Assembly (NCBI GenBank): GCA_038277395.1
Contig: CM076197.1
Location: forward strand, 25,493,057-25,557,056
Source: Dryocosmus kuriphilus
Lineage: Eukaryota; Arthropoda; Insecta; Hymenoptera; Cynipidae
DNA: 64,000 bases
Direction of reading: 5' to 3'
A program made the position numbers and the translations under genes. Below the pieces are notes generated by a model. It ran no database searches, was not told the DNA's origin, and saw only the letters and a list, made by a program, of their open reading frames with translations. Positions 42,345 to 53,920 of the stretch are shown piece after piece (the first letter of the stretch is position 1; every line of letters begins with the position of its first letter).

Positions 42345-45300
42345 ATGTCCGACAACGGAGATGTTGCACAAAACAGAGAGGTAATAATGATACAACCACA
42401 TAACCTATTAAACCTCAGACCACCTCCACCACTATCCTTAGAAGGAAATCTGGCAGAAAAATGGGATAAGTGGAAGAAAAAATTCCAAATATATATGGAA
42501 GCTACTGAAAGCTCAACAAAACCAGAAGAAGCAAAGATTGCAATTCTACTCTACACAATTGGAGAGGAAGCACATGAGGTGTACGAGACATTTGATTCAA
42601 CGGAAGAGCAACGTAGAGATTATGAAGCAACAATCGCCGTATTTGAAGCACATTGTGTACCAAAAAAGAACGAAAGTGTCTGCCGACACGTTTTTTTCCA
42701 AAGAATACAAAAAGATGGAGAGTCAAGTGAGGAATTCGCAACAGATTTAAAGAAGTTAAGCAAGGATTTCTCCTTCGGAGAACTAAAAGATAGTTTGATT
42801 AAAGACAGAATAATCAGCGGAATTCACAACACAACCCTGAAAGACCGTCTACTTAGAGAGACAAACCTAACCTTAGAAACAACAATGCGCCTGTGCAGAG
42901 CTGCAGAACTTGCAAATCAACAAGTTCAAACAGTAAGAGAGCAGGAAAATGTTCATGTTGTGAAATTTAACCAAAGAAGAAGAGGAACACAGCAAAATTC
43001 AGCAAACCGAGGACCGCAGAGCCGAGGAAAAGCAGAGACGACAGAATCACTAAAGATGACATCGAAACAGCAACCATGCAACGGAAAATTTCAACAAGCT
43101 TCGAACAAAGGAAGTCAGAAGCAATCGTTTTCAACCTGCAGCAGATGTGGATATCACCACCAACCTCGAAATTGTCCAGCCTACGGTAAATATTGTAAAA
43201 TATGTAATAAGCCGAACCATTTTGCGCAAGTTTGTAAAAATAAGCATAATGTAAATAGTGTAGGAGAAAATAGCTCAGGTACAAACTCTGATAATGGAGA
43301 AAACTATTACTTAGGTGAAATTAGAATTTCTAATATTAAAGTTGGATGGACAGAGGATGTAACTTTTATAGAATCCGGAAACAAAATCCCATTTAAATTA
43401 GACACAGGTGCGGGATGCAATGTCATAAGTTTTTATGATTTTAAAAAGACTGCTCCACAAGTACAATTTGATTATACAAACGCGAAACTCACTAACTATA
43501 ACGGATCTAATATTCCAATTCTAGGTAAAATTAAAATACCTTGTAAAATATTGAACTCAAAAGTGCAATTAGAAGTGTTCATAGCAGATTGTCACAACAC
43601 AAGCCCAAACTTAGGTCTAAAGACAATAGAGAAACTAAAACTTTTACGTAGAGTATCATCAATTAATACATTTGATGATAAAATTGAACCTGATCCGAAT
43701 TACGTCAAACAATTAATAGACGCGAATAAAAATCTCTTTGAAGGAATCGGTAAACTCGACTACGTTCACGATTTCAAATTAAAGCCGGGTTATACGGGAA
43801 AAATAGAACCGTGCAGAAAAGTTCCATTTAAAATCTTCGAAGATTTCAAAACAGAATTAGGTAAAATGGAATCTAACAAAATTATAGCAAAAATAGAAGA
43901 ACGCACTGAATTTGTGAATGCTTTTACAATAGTTAGAAAAGAAAACAAAAATCTAGTGATAGTACTAGATCCACAACATTTAAACTCATGTCTTTTAAGA
44001 GAACATTTTTCCTTACCGACATTCGAAGAAATCTCCGCAAAAATAACTAAAGCTAAAGTTTTCACAATCTTAGATGCTTCAAAAGCTTTCTGGCAAATAG
44101 AGCTATCAGAAGAAAGCTCTAAACTAATAACATTTCAAACACAAGTCGGAAGATATAGATTTTTTCGAATGCCATATGGTATCAAAACTGCTCCAAAAAT
44201 TTACCATAGAATTTACAAAGAAATTTTCAAAGATATTCAGAATTTGGAAATTTACATCGACGATATTTTGATCTGGGCAGATACCGAATTAGAAATGAAA
44301 AATACGTTAGAGAAGGTATTTACAATTGCATAAAAGAAAGGAATCAGGTTCAACTTCAATAAATGCAATATAGGGGTTCCAGAAGTTAAATTTCTTGGTA
44401 GTATAGAAGCAATATTAAACATGAAAAAACCAACAGACAAAAAAGGGGTAGAAAGATTATTAGGGATTTTAACGTACAGAGCAAAGTACATTCCAAACGC
44501 TTCAGAAATGACTGCACCGCTGAGAAACTTAATTAAAAAAAGAGTCGAATTTAACTGGACTTGCGAACATGATAAAGCCCTTGCAGAGATTAAAAATTGC
44601 TTAACAAGTGCCCCAATTCTAAAATACTATGATCCAAATTTGCCTCGTGTCCTAAGCGTAGATGCAAGCCAATCAGGAATAGGCGCGGTTTTACTTCAAA
44701 ATGATCACCCAGTCGCATATGCATCAAAAGCATTTACAACAACGCAAAAAGCATGGGCTCAAATAAAAAAAGAAATGAGCGCAGTAGTTTTTGGTTGTGA
44801 ACGTTTCAGACAACATGTAATAGGGAGAAACATCACAGTAGAATCAGATCACAAACCGCTTGTACCTATAATGAATAAATCACTCGCCGACATACCAATA
44901 AGATTACAAAAAATGCGAATTAGATTACAACCATTTGATGTTAAACTCGTGTACAAACCAGGTAAAGAACTGTTAATTGCAGATGCTCTTTCACACGCTC
45001 ATTTAGATTATGAATCAGAAGATTCTGATATCAATGCGTCAATACTAAGCATTACTATAAGCGAAAATATGAGCGATAACAGAAAAATAGAATTGGTGAG
45101 AGAAACCAAAAAAGATACAGAATTACAAACTGTTATTAAATTAATAAATCAGGGTTGGCCAAATGATAAAAATAAACTACCTAACGAAGCAAAGCCATAC
45201 CATACTTTTAAACGAAACTTGTTTGAATTCGATGGACTCTTGTTTAATAATAACGGAATCGTAGTTCCAAAATCTCTCAGGAAAACCATGTTAGACAAAC

Positions 45301-46507
45301 TACACTATTATCACATGGGAATAGATAAAACGAAAAACAGGGCGCGAAAAATTTTGTATTGGCCAGGAATGACAAAGCAGATTGAAGATAAAATCAGTAA
45401 TTGCGCAATTTGCTTAAAATTTCAAAACAGTAACTCCAAGGAAGAATTAATACCTTCCGAGATTCCATCGAATTCATGGCAAATAATAGGAACAGATTTA
45501 TTTTATCTGCAAAATAAAGCGTATTTAATTGTAGTGGATTATTACTCTAATTACGTCGAATTTGGATTGTTAAAAGATGAGTTGAGCGAAACGACTATAG
45601 AACTACTAAAATCTTACTTTGCGAGATTTGGAATACCTAAAATCGTCAGATCGGATAACGGACCTCAATATAATAGTAAGAAATTCAAAAAATTTGCAAA
45701 AGCTTGGAACTTTAAACACATCTAACTTCTAGTCCACATTATCCGCAAAGTAACGGTTTTGTAGAGCGACAAATCCACACCTTAAAGAAAATTCTCAAAA
45801 AAGCCTTAGAAGACGTAAAAGATCCGTATCTAGCGCTTCTAGAATTTAGAAACACACCGATATCAAATAAGATACAATCCCCGAATAAATCGTTACTAGG
45901 AAAAAACACTAGAAGAATTTTTCCAGAGTTCTTCAAAAATACGGCAGAAAAGAATGTAATTCAAAATGAATTAAAAAAGCGACAGGAATATGAGAAATCA
46001 CATTATGATAGAAATACGAGAAATCTTCCTGATTTTAAAAATAACGACAAATTCAGGGTGCAATTAAATGATAAGACTTGGAAAAGAGCTAAAGTAATTG
46101 AAAAGAATAATAACCCTCATTCATACAAAATCATGACAGAAACCGGAAACTTTCTCGTAAGGAATAGATGATTTCTTAGACCTGACAACAATCAAGAATT
46201 TGTAATAAAACCGGAAAATTACTATGATAACTCGACAAAATCAAACTCGAATTTAACTGATAATCAAAGTATAGTGATTACAAATGCTGACTCACAGAGA
46301 GTTCAAAATGATTCTAATTCAAATGTACGGAATCATTCTGATCATAATATAACAAATGGTCAAGGAGAATCATCCGAAGTAATCAATGATCCTATTAACA
46401 TTAAACATCCTTATATTCATAAGAATACCAATCTTGAAAATAGAGTAACTAGAAGTGGTAGAATTGCTAAACCACCACATCATTTTGATGATTATATTTT
46501 AACCTAG
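42345..46507 (+). pseudogene. gag-pol of a Mag-like Ty3/gypsy element
   Basis: A single frame codes gag then pol. Visible in order: gag core (WDKWKKKFQIYMEATESS, residues about 45-62); two CCHC knuckles, CSRCGYHHQPRNC and CKICNKPNHFAQVC (about 265-297); protease LDTGAGCNVIS (about 353); RT FTILDASKAFWQIEL (about 575) and YIDDILIW (about 636). After an in-frame TAA at 44331-44333 come RNase H SVDASQSGIGAVL (nt about 44655), the integrase HHCC finger with CAICLKFQ (about 45400), and GTDLFYLQ and SDNGPQYNSKKF for the first two catalytic Asp. A one-base loss near 45724 shifts the frame before the third catalytic residue (NGFVERQ, about 45755). A further TGA sits near 46171. The frame ends DDYILT at 46505-46507. 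No env. Three small lesions only, so it is young but inactive as it stands. Confidence 0.92.
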
Positions 46508-46567
46508 TTTTAAAGAAAAGTTGCTCTGTAATCAAAGATAACCAATTCTATTATAAAACAAATTAAA

Positions 46568-46581
46568 ATAAAAAGGGGAGA
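46568..46581 (+). promoter_or_regulatory. Polypurine tract of the younger gypsy element
   Basis: AATAAAAAGGGGAGA directly precedes the 3' LTR. Confidence 0.85.
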
Positions 46582-46769
46582 TGTCATAGATGTTCTAAGT
46601 AGGTGCTGCCACCATACAGTTTACTCATGTAACAACGACAACGCAATAGGAGGCACTCCACTTCGTCTTGGATCTCCATCGTGTAGACATGTTCTTATGT
46701 GCCTTTAAAATAAATTACTTTTATTCAATAATCTTTGTTAACAATTGATATATAAACCCGACCATAACA
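46582..46769 (+). mobile_element. 3' LTR of the younger gypsy element (188 bp)
   Basis: TGTCATAGATGTTCT...CCATAACA. Same as the 5' LTR apart from a few substitutions and about 45 extra bases around 46634-46689 (GCAATAGGAGGCACTCC onward). Confidence 0.9.
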
Positions 46770-46774
46770 ATAAC
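46770..46774 (+). repeat. ATAAC target duplication, right
   Basis: Exact match to 42001-42005. Confidence 0.9.
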
Positions 46775-47580
46775 GTGGAAAACCACAATGAAGCTCAAAA
46801 CAAGTTCACATTAACAGACGACGAAATTAGCGAAAAAATCGCCCGATGCACCGTACTAGACGTGAATGAAAAGGAAAGGTTCTTCAAGCTGATCCAGCGT
46901 TATAAAAATGTATCTTCTAAGAATCCCGGTAGGATTAACGCGTACGAACATGAACTGCAAATAAACGAAATTGTCAATCGCTCATGAGAACATATCCTGT
47001 ACCTATGTTCTTAAGACGTAAAGTAAAAAGGGAACTAGAAACCCTATTAAAATTAGGAATCACTGGTCAATTAAATAGCGGGTATATAACCCAGTTCTCT
47101 TCTCACGTTAAAATTTGTGATGGTTCTCCAATGGTAAAAATGTCTGTCGTCGGTACCAATGGGACAGGATCTACAGAAGATGACACTGCTGAAGAGATAA
47201 TTAGCAAAATGAAATTTAGCAAGGAATCCTGGCTTCAAAAAACTAAGAGTTTCTTGAATAATTCAATGGGACAGGATAAGGACCCCAACTTTATTATTCG
47301 ACTCGAAGAAAGAAAAATTGAAGAAACGATTTCATACGATATCGAGGATGGATTTAAAATGCATACAGTTACAAGGAACAGAAATAAGACGGGTGGCTCT
47401 TGCATGTCAATTTCCAAGAATACTAATAATAAGATATTCACATTGCAAGGAAATGCGACACCTAGCTTGGACAATATTGATGTCCTAGGTGAAATTAAGA
47501 AAATTTACGATTTGAGAGAAGTGGAAAATACTCTGATATACTATATAAAAGCGGGCGACTATATCCTAAAGTCGGAGTAA
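46775..47580 (+). pseudogene. pol continuation of the older gypsy element, RT cut short and followed by unassigned sequence
   Basis: ARCTVLDVNEKERFFKLIQR and NPGRINAYEHELQINE (46840-46975) are the linker before gypsy RTs. After a stop at 46985-46987 YPVPMFLRRKVKRELETLL with KLGITGQLNSGYI (46990-47090) is the first RT block. The following expected block (VKKKDG..R.C.D.R.LN) does not appear as such. Instead a long open stretch (about 47095-47580) encodes VKMSVVGTNGTGSTEDDTAE, EEIISKMKFSKESWLQKTKS and similar text that I do not recognise. It could be a deletion joining RT to a 3' ORF, or captured sequence. Confidence 0.55.
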
Positions 47581-47586
47581 CCCAAA

Positions 47587-47886
47587 ATGAGAAATTATGA
47601 CCAAATTCAAGGTCATACTATGTCTTTGTGTGTGGAAAAATTATTTAAGGGAAATAAAATAGAGCTGCCCCAGCCGTCTAGCAAACACGATCAAACAAAC
47701 AGTATGCAGCGCATTCATCTATGGAATCATGAATCTTTATTTTGTGACAAAAAGGAATATTTGAGGACCAAGAATAAAAGATTGATTGGAAAAAAGTGGA
47801 TGGAGCCTACTACCAAACCATCCGACATGTTCCTTATTAAACAAATCAAGTGGAGTAAGACCTCCGAACCTCTTTCCACAACGTGA
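47587..47886 (+). CDS. Unidentified 99-residue frame at the 3' side of the older gypsy element
   Basis: Starts MRNYDQIQGHTMSLCVEKLF, basic and polar, with IHLWNHESLFCDKKEYL and KRLIGKKWMEPTTKP. Not recognised. It lies six bases after the previous frame's stop and before the 3' LTR-like repeat, so it may be part of an accessory third gene. No membrane segment, so an Env identity is not supported. Confidence 0.35.
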   Translation: MRNYDQIQGHTMSLCVEKLFKGNKIELPQPSSKHDQTNSMQRIHLWNHESLFCDKKEYLRTKNKRLIGKKWMEPTTKPSDMFLIKQIKWSKTSEPLSTT

Positions 47887-48222
47887 AACAACACGAGAAA
47901 TAATAAAAAGAGGGTTTTAATTCAACAATATCGATACTCAACCAGGAGAGATCAGCATTTGGGTTCTGACCGATGGGAAGACGAAAGACTTTACCATACA
48001 CTCTAATTTATTGTAAGAGAAGAGAATGGAAGTAGCGTCAGATTAAAGCATGTTTATGTAAGTGTTAGTCAAAATTATATCTGAAAACGTAAATAATATG
48101 TAAATGTAAAAAAAAAGATTTATAAAATAAGTTACGTCGAAAAAAAAAGGGAAAAGCAATACATCGCCGATTATGAAATAAACATTGGGTAAGGTAACTC
48201 TAGAATGCTTCATAAATTAGAA
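47887..48222. other. 3' untranslated part of the older gypsy element
   Basis: AT-rich, no frame. Ends where the 43 bp tandem repeats begin. Confidence 0.5.
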
Positions 48223-48350
48223 AATTAAGTGAGGCAAAATGAGCCATAGTCATAAAATAAATAAAAATTAAGTGAGGCAAAATGAGCCAAAATTATAAAA
48301 TAAATTGTAATTAAGTGAGGTAAAATGAGCCAAAATTAAAATGAGCCAAA
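48223..48350 (+). repeat. 43 bp tandem repeat, three units
   Basis: AATTAAGTGAGGCAAAATGA followed by GCCA starts at 48223, 48266 and 48309, with a fourth partial AAAATGAGCCAAAA. Confidence 0.9.
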
Positions 48351-48898
48351 AGCCCAAAAGAAAAGAAAACAAAAAGAAAAAGAAAAACCAGAAGAAAAAA
48401 AAAAATAAACAAAAAAAAGGCATGATTAGAATAAAAATTAGGAATGCTAATGGCATAGGTAGGAAGAAAAGAAGAAAAAATAGAATAAAAAACAAGGAAC
48501 TGTAGAATAGACTTGGTATAGTAATAATTGAACGTCATAGATTAAGTATGACTGAAAATACCGGTCAAAATAAATATGTAAATGTAATTAAAATATAGGT
48601 TAGATGTTGAATGCGAGCTAAACGGCCATTCAAAACAGATAAGCACTATTTACCCACGATCCACGAAATTTGTTTGCATCGACAGAACCGGAGAAATCCT
48701 TCATAATCATCAAGTGCGCGAAAGATCAAGTAGAATCAAAATAAATAAAAAAGTTACTTAAGAAATAACACAAAAGATAATCAGCTCGGCATTCCACTTC
48801 CTGCACACACATTCTTAGTAAATTAATAAACGTTTCAAAAATTTGAAAAATTTATTAATTTGGGTGGGCATTGAAACGGTTATAAAGTCCCCTTTATA
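48351..48898. other. Low-complexity A-rich region, no gene
   Basis: 48350-48500 is A/G-rich low complexity. The minus-strand frames there are poly-Phe artefacts. 48600-48890 is unassigned, probably 3' region or LTR of the older gypsy element. Confidence 0.6.
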
Positions 48899-49055
48899 AT
48901 AGTAAACCATAAAGTAAGACAGAGAGACGACAAATTAAATCGACATGCATTAAATAAGGACGACGGACTCGACTAAATACCAGCGCGATAAGCATATCTA
49001 TATCGGCTACTGGGTCACTGGGGAAAATCGGTAGACGCGCGCGCAATCGGGAGAG
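48899..49055 (+). repeat. LTR-like direct repeat, 3' copy
   Basis: Matches 37896-38046 through GCGATAAGCATATCTATATC and GACGCGCGCGCAATC. Divergence starts immediately after. Confidence 0.6.
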
Positions 49056-50245
49056 GCAGCGGTCTCGATCTCGCGCGGTCAATTCCGAGAGGCTTCAAGC
49101 AGCGTCGATGCCACACAACTGTCGGGGTTTGGAATACGAGCTAGGTGAACACCCAGGAGTTACAAGCAACTCAATTCAGTAAGCCAATAAAATAAATTTA
49201 ATAAAAGAAAAGATCCCTGAGATCAATTTAACTTGCATTTTTTAAAATAAATGAAACTTAATTTGTTGCCTACTAGGGTCAGGGGTGAGGCATATCAGTT
49301 CATCTTTTTTCAGAAGTGAGCGTTCTCCCTCAACCAGGAACACCAACTGCGGCTCGAGAACCATCATTTCAATTGCGGCAGACGAATTGAAAGTGTTTCA
49401 GTTTTGATGTCAGTAGGGACGTCATTCGAGGAAATAACGACCTTTGAATTGGCAAAGCCTCTGTTGGTCCCTCAACCAAGCCCAGTGCATGGAGCTCAAC
49501 CAACAAGGCCGTTACAATTCATAAGGTCGTAAGTGATTGACTCGAACTCAGTCCTATTGTACCCAGGAAACAAGAAACGATTGACCACGTTCCAATCGTA
49601 TTTCAGGTCGCTTGAAATGTGTATTTTAAACTGGAATGGCAGATTGCCGACGATTGGCTGGAGGTGGCAATGAATCGTAAAACTGGTATTATTACGATTC
49701 ACCATAGAAATATACATTTAAAAAAGGGATAATTATATTTTAAAATGTATTAAACGATAGGACAGCGAATATAAATTAATGATATTAATTATTATTCATA
49801 TTAAGGCCATTTGGTCATGTGATTTTATGTAACAATGATAAAAAAATAATTATACATATTAATATAGAGCACCTAACCTCAAAGTAAAACCAATTTGTCA
49901 GTTTTTGCAAAACGAATTTTTAAAACAATTTTATAAGTAAAACATTTAATAAAAATAAATGAATAAACATTTATATTTATTTATAAATAAAGAAAAATAA
50001 GTTTTTTCAGAACGAGTTTTAAAATAGTTTTAAATAAAACATTAAATAATTTAAATATTATAAACTTTTAATAATATAAATGTTTTAAATAAAACATTAA
50101 ATATTCTCTCTCTCTATATATATATACTGATATCGTTTTCTGAATTTCTCGATGTAAAATTTTTATTTCAGTGCTATAATAATAATTGGCTAATTGAAAA
50201 ATAATTTTTTCGAAGTTTTAAGTTTTACACCTTATGCATATCACT
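49056..50245. other. Intergenic stretch without a supportable gene
   Basis: AATAAAATAAATTTAATAAA near 49190 may be the polyadenylation end of the older gypsy element. A minus-strand frame at 49496-49717 has no recognised motif. A (CT)n(AT)n run lies at 50104-50128. Confidence 0.55.
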
Positions 50246-50500
50246 GTAAGAAAAATTTGTGGTAAATTTTCCATACATGTATTGGAAGTAATTAACCCAT
50301 ACAAGGATGGAAATTTTACCATACTTCAGTACGGAAAAATTTCCATACATGTATTGGAGTTTTCCCATAAAAGGTTAGAAATTTTCCCATACTTCAGTAT
50401 CGGAAAATTTCCATAAATGAATGGGACTATTCCCATACATGGGTGGCATTTTTGGCATACCACGGTATCGAAAAATTTGCATACGTAGATCGGGATTTTC
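50246..50500 (+). repeat. ~72 bp tandem repeat with CCATAC...GTATGG palindromes
   Basis: GGAAAATTTCCATACATGTA and TTTTCCCATACTTCAGTATC motifs alternate through about 3.5 units. A related TTCCATACTTGTGTGGAAG / CATACTGATGTATGGGAA block is near 51150-51192. Confidence 0.8.
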
Positions 50501-51788
50501 CCACACCCTGAATTTTTAGAAGAGGTAAATTAAAGGCAGAATTGAGATATGAAGATAGAATATAATTTGAAGTAAAATATAATGTACAACGTAATATATA
50601 GCGCAACTTCTATAAGAATTTATCAATTGACAGACAATCAAACTTGAGAAGTAAAATCCGCTTCTATTCCTATGCGGTCCATCAATTTCTGGACTTGAGG
50701 GTTTACCGTATGGATGTTCCTCTTATTGTTCCCTCTCTTATGGCCCCCCTTAGGACTGATTTTTTGGAATACCTTGCAAAAATTAAAAAAAGAATGATTA
50801 CGTGTGTAAATTATGTTACATTTACGTTCATCACCATTTGACGCTTATTGTGTACATAACGGATATATATGAAATTAACTTACCCCGTATTACAAGAATT
50901 TTGTTCCTCTTATTTCTTCCTGCTACTTTTACTCCAAAAGTACAGTTGCAGTCACTTTTATTGTACTTGAAATATCACTTTTTTTTCTGCCACAGCACCA
51001 AAAGTTACACAAAATCACTGAAAATATTATACATAAGTCGTTTGACCCCATGACTACATTAGACCCACTCTCTTCGCTCTGCTTCAATCAGCATGGCTAC
51101 AGCACATGCGCGCTTCACTCGGGTGCGCCTGAGATAGCTGCGCATCAGCGTTCCATACTTGTGTGGAAGTTTTACCATACTGATGTATGGGAATCTCGAA
51201 AGGTATCCCTAAAGTATCCGTAAAGTACCCGTAAAGTTCGCTCGCAATTTAATGAATGAAAGAAACAAAATAAATCTTTAAATGGTTGTAATTATAATTC
51301 TGTTAGAAAATGACCATATAATTGGAAAAAGTTTATTTTAGGGCGGTAGAAGTTAAAAAAATATAATGTGATAGATATATGTTACATAAAGGCGACTTCA
51401 ATAAGCGATTCTCTTCTCAGTATCAGAAGTGCCCGTCGGTAAAGTCGTGAATAATTTCGGCTGGATGGTAGCTCCACGCCGCGGTAAGCATTTCCAGCCG
51501 AAGTCGAGTAATGACGGATAGTGTGCTAATGGCAGCTAATGGTGCTAAATGCCAATAGTGCTAGTGGCGAATAGTGATGACGTCTGTTGTGTTTTCAATG
51601 TGAGTAATAATTTGTTTTTGAACTTTTCACATTCTCATCAGAGAAGGTATTAGATTTATGTAAAATTTTACCCCTCTCCCCCAAGGTTTTCATCAAATCT
51701 CCGTGTTTTGAGACTCCCTGAGTGAGAAAAAACGTTATAAAATGACAGTGCTGTCCTACTTCTGACGGATCATCTGCTGTATTTATAG
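50501..51788. other. Stretch before the ABCC exon, no gene recognised
   Basis: 51410-51600 has short direct repeats (GCTAATGGCAGCTAATGGTGCTAA style). Upstream exons of the ABC transporter are not visible here. Confidence 0.55.
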
Positions 51789-52170
51789 CCAACGAAGAAT
51801 TCGTAGGAAAACTCATTCTTCAGTCTCAAGTAGTCGCTGCCTCTAATGTTTGGCTTCTGATACCCACCTTTCTCATCGGTATCGTCTTCTATTATTTAAG
51901 AGTCTTCTACCCTGCCACGAGTCGCAGTGTCAAGCGTCTTGAAAGAGTCAGTAAGTATTTTGGATGCCAAAATATCTAGAGATTATACAGTCATCACAGA
52001 GTATCACCTATTCACCTTTTTTGAATTTTGATACCTTTTGTCACCTATTTTAAATTTTGTCACCTATTTCACCTATTTTGGAAATTTGTCACCTTTTTCA
52101 CCTATTTGCAATTATCAAAATAACATTTTAATAAAAATTTTAATTCAGAACCATTGGGCGTCAAAAATAT

Positions 52171-52400
52171 CCCAGTGGGCACAAAAATGCAGGACGTCTT
52201 AACGACATCTTTACGATGTCGCGAAGACGTCCTATGTCCGTGTCGCAAAGATGACGTAAAGATATCTTTGCGACATTAAAATGTCTTAACGATGTCTTAA
52301 AGATATCTTTACGACGCGGACATAGGACGTCTTCGCGACGACGCCGTAAAGATGTCGTTAAGGTGTCGCAAAGACGTCCTGCATTTTTGTGCCCACTGGG
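52171..52400. mobile_element. Palindromic MITE family M1, complete copy (230 bp)
   Basis: CCCAGTGGGCACAAAAATGC at the left and its exact inverse at the right. Inversion symmetry extends nearly to the centre through GGACGTCTT...CGACATCTTTACGA and CATAGGACGTCTTCGCGACG blocks. AT lies on both sides, a possible but uninformative duplication. The related copy is at 32687. Confidence 0.9.
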
Positions 52401-52549
52401 ATGCTGTTTTCAAAGAAACCTTGAAATGGAAAGTTAGAACATTACCGTGTTTTCTTTCTTTGGTTTAAACTAAAGAAATGTTAAGACCAACATTTGCAAT
52501 ATAAAAAATGTGCAATTTACCAAATAGAAAAATATGTTTTTTTTTGCGC

Positions 52550-53000
52550 ATTTTCAAATAATCAGAATTTCAACAACCTTTTTTTCAATTTCTCATTTTA
52601 TATTACGTTTCAACTTTCAAAAATAATGAATTCAATTTGAAACACTCTAAATTTTTAAGGTTTCAACTCGAAATATTCCATTTTCAAAAAAAGAATTCAA
52701 TTTTCAATCAAAAATAGTAATAGTTAAATTTTCAAAAAAAAAAAAAAAATTTTCAAAGAAAACTAGTTGAATTTTCAAACTAAAAAGACAAATTTTCAAC
52801 AAAATCGTTGAATTTTTATCTAAAAATACAAAAAAATCGATCAAAAACGTAACCAAATATTTGAGTTTCTCATCAAGAAAAGATGAATCACCAACCAAAA
52901 ATAGTTCAGTTATTATCAATCAAAGAAAATAAATTTTTAAAAAATAGTCGAATTTCCAACTTTTCCATAAAAATATTGTATTTGCAACCAAAAAAAATCT
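52550..53000. repeat. TTGAATTTTCAACC-type minisatellite, block 1
   Basis: Degenerate units of about 30-36 bp around the palindromic core TTGAAAATTCAA, for example TTGAATTTTCAAACTAAAAAG. Confidence 0.8.
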
Positions 53001-53920
53001 GCTCGCTTCGCGGACACATTCTCATCGCGCGAAGTATGAGCGCGCCTAGGGCGCGCGTCTGTTGGCACTGGCGCTTCGCACTCGACATTTGACTCGCGCT
53101 TCGCGCTCGGTTTTTATGGATCGTATAAACCTTTAAATTAAAAATTACAAAATAAATTATTTTACTTAAGTCTCTATCGCCCTTAAGGAATACATTCTCA
53201 TCATTCTCTCTCTCTCTTTCCAAGGTGAACAATTCTGCTTGTTAATATTTTCTCATATCTTGCATAGTTTTGCTGAAAAGTAGTTTTCTTTATATTTCAT
53301 AACATATTTTACGAATAACTCAAAAACTACGCGTCTGTTAAAAAAAAATGATAGGGAGCAAATTTGTAGACCTTTTCGAGTTGAACAACTTTGTTCATTA
53401 TCATTTTTTCGCATCTTGCATAGTTTGGCGGGAAATTTGAATTTTTGATTTTTAATAACGTTTTCTCTATTAAAACAAAAACAGTACATTTTATAAAAAA
53501 AGAGTTAAATCAAAATTTGTATATATTTTTAAGATAAATAATTTTTGTTAAATACATATTTTCTGTATCTCGAATAGTTTAGCCACAAAATGGATTTCTT
53601 GATTTTGTGAAAACCGTTTTTGATGGATAAAACCATAACCTTTGGTCAAAAATGGCTGGTTAACGAACTCGTCCTTACTTTTCACGCTTTAAAGAAGTGT
53701 GCCGAAGCGCAACCCAATCCAATTAGTCCTTAGAAAGTTATCGTGTTCACAGACTACATCAACGACAACGACAGCGACGACAACGCCAGACAGACACCAA
53801 CGTAAAACATGTTTTTTCGGATTCAGGTGGTCACGAAACGTGGAGATTTCATGAAATCCGCGAAAGTCAGTTTTCACATAAAACTAATACCTTCTCATTG
53901 AGATGAGAATGTAATAGTTA
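53000..53920. mobile_element. Insertion carrying dispersed repeat A, copy 2
   Basis: A GC-rich start (TCGCGCTTCGCGCTCGG near 53091) is followed by the ~154 bp-period repeat A (53220-53702), matching 6866-7412 including GGTTAACGAA-CTCGTCCTT. A tail with ACAACGACAACGACAGCGAC follows. ACATTCTCATC near the start and GATGAGAATGT near the end (53905-53915) could be short inverted termini. Confidence 0.6.

Larger units (their letters stand above)
37896..49055 (+). mobile_element. Older Ty3/gypsy element split by a younger one
   Basis: Includes gag (39356-41341), protease (about 41490-42005), the pol continuation (46775-47100) and unassigned 3' frames. LTR-like repeats lie at both ends. The protease frame runs into the younger element at 42005 and pol text resumes at 46775, the two sides joined by the ATAAC duplication. 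Removing the 4.77 kb insert leaves about 6.4 kb, a plausible gypsy length though the RT core is largely missing. Confidence 0.65.

Noticed and set aside
48268..48538. Minus-strand hydrophobic poly-Phe frames
   Set aside because: Translation of an A-rich low-complexity tract.
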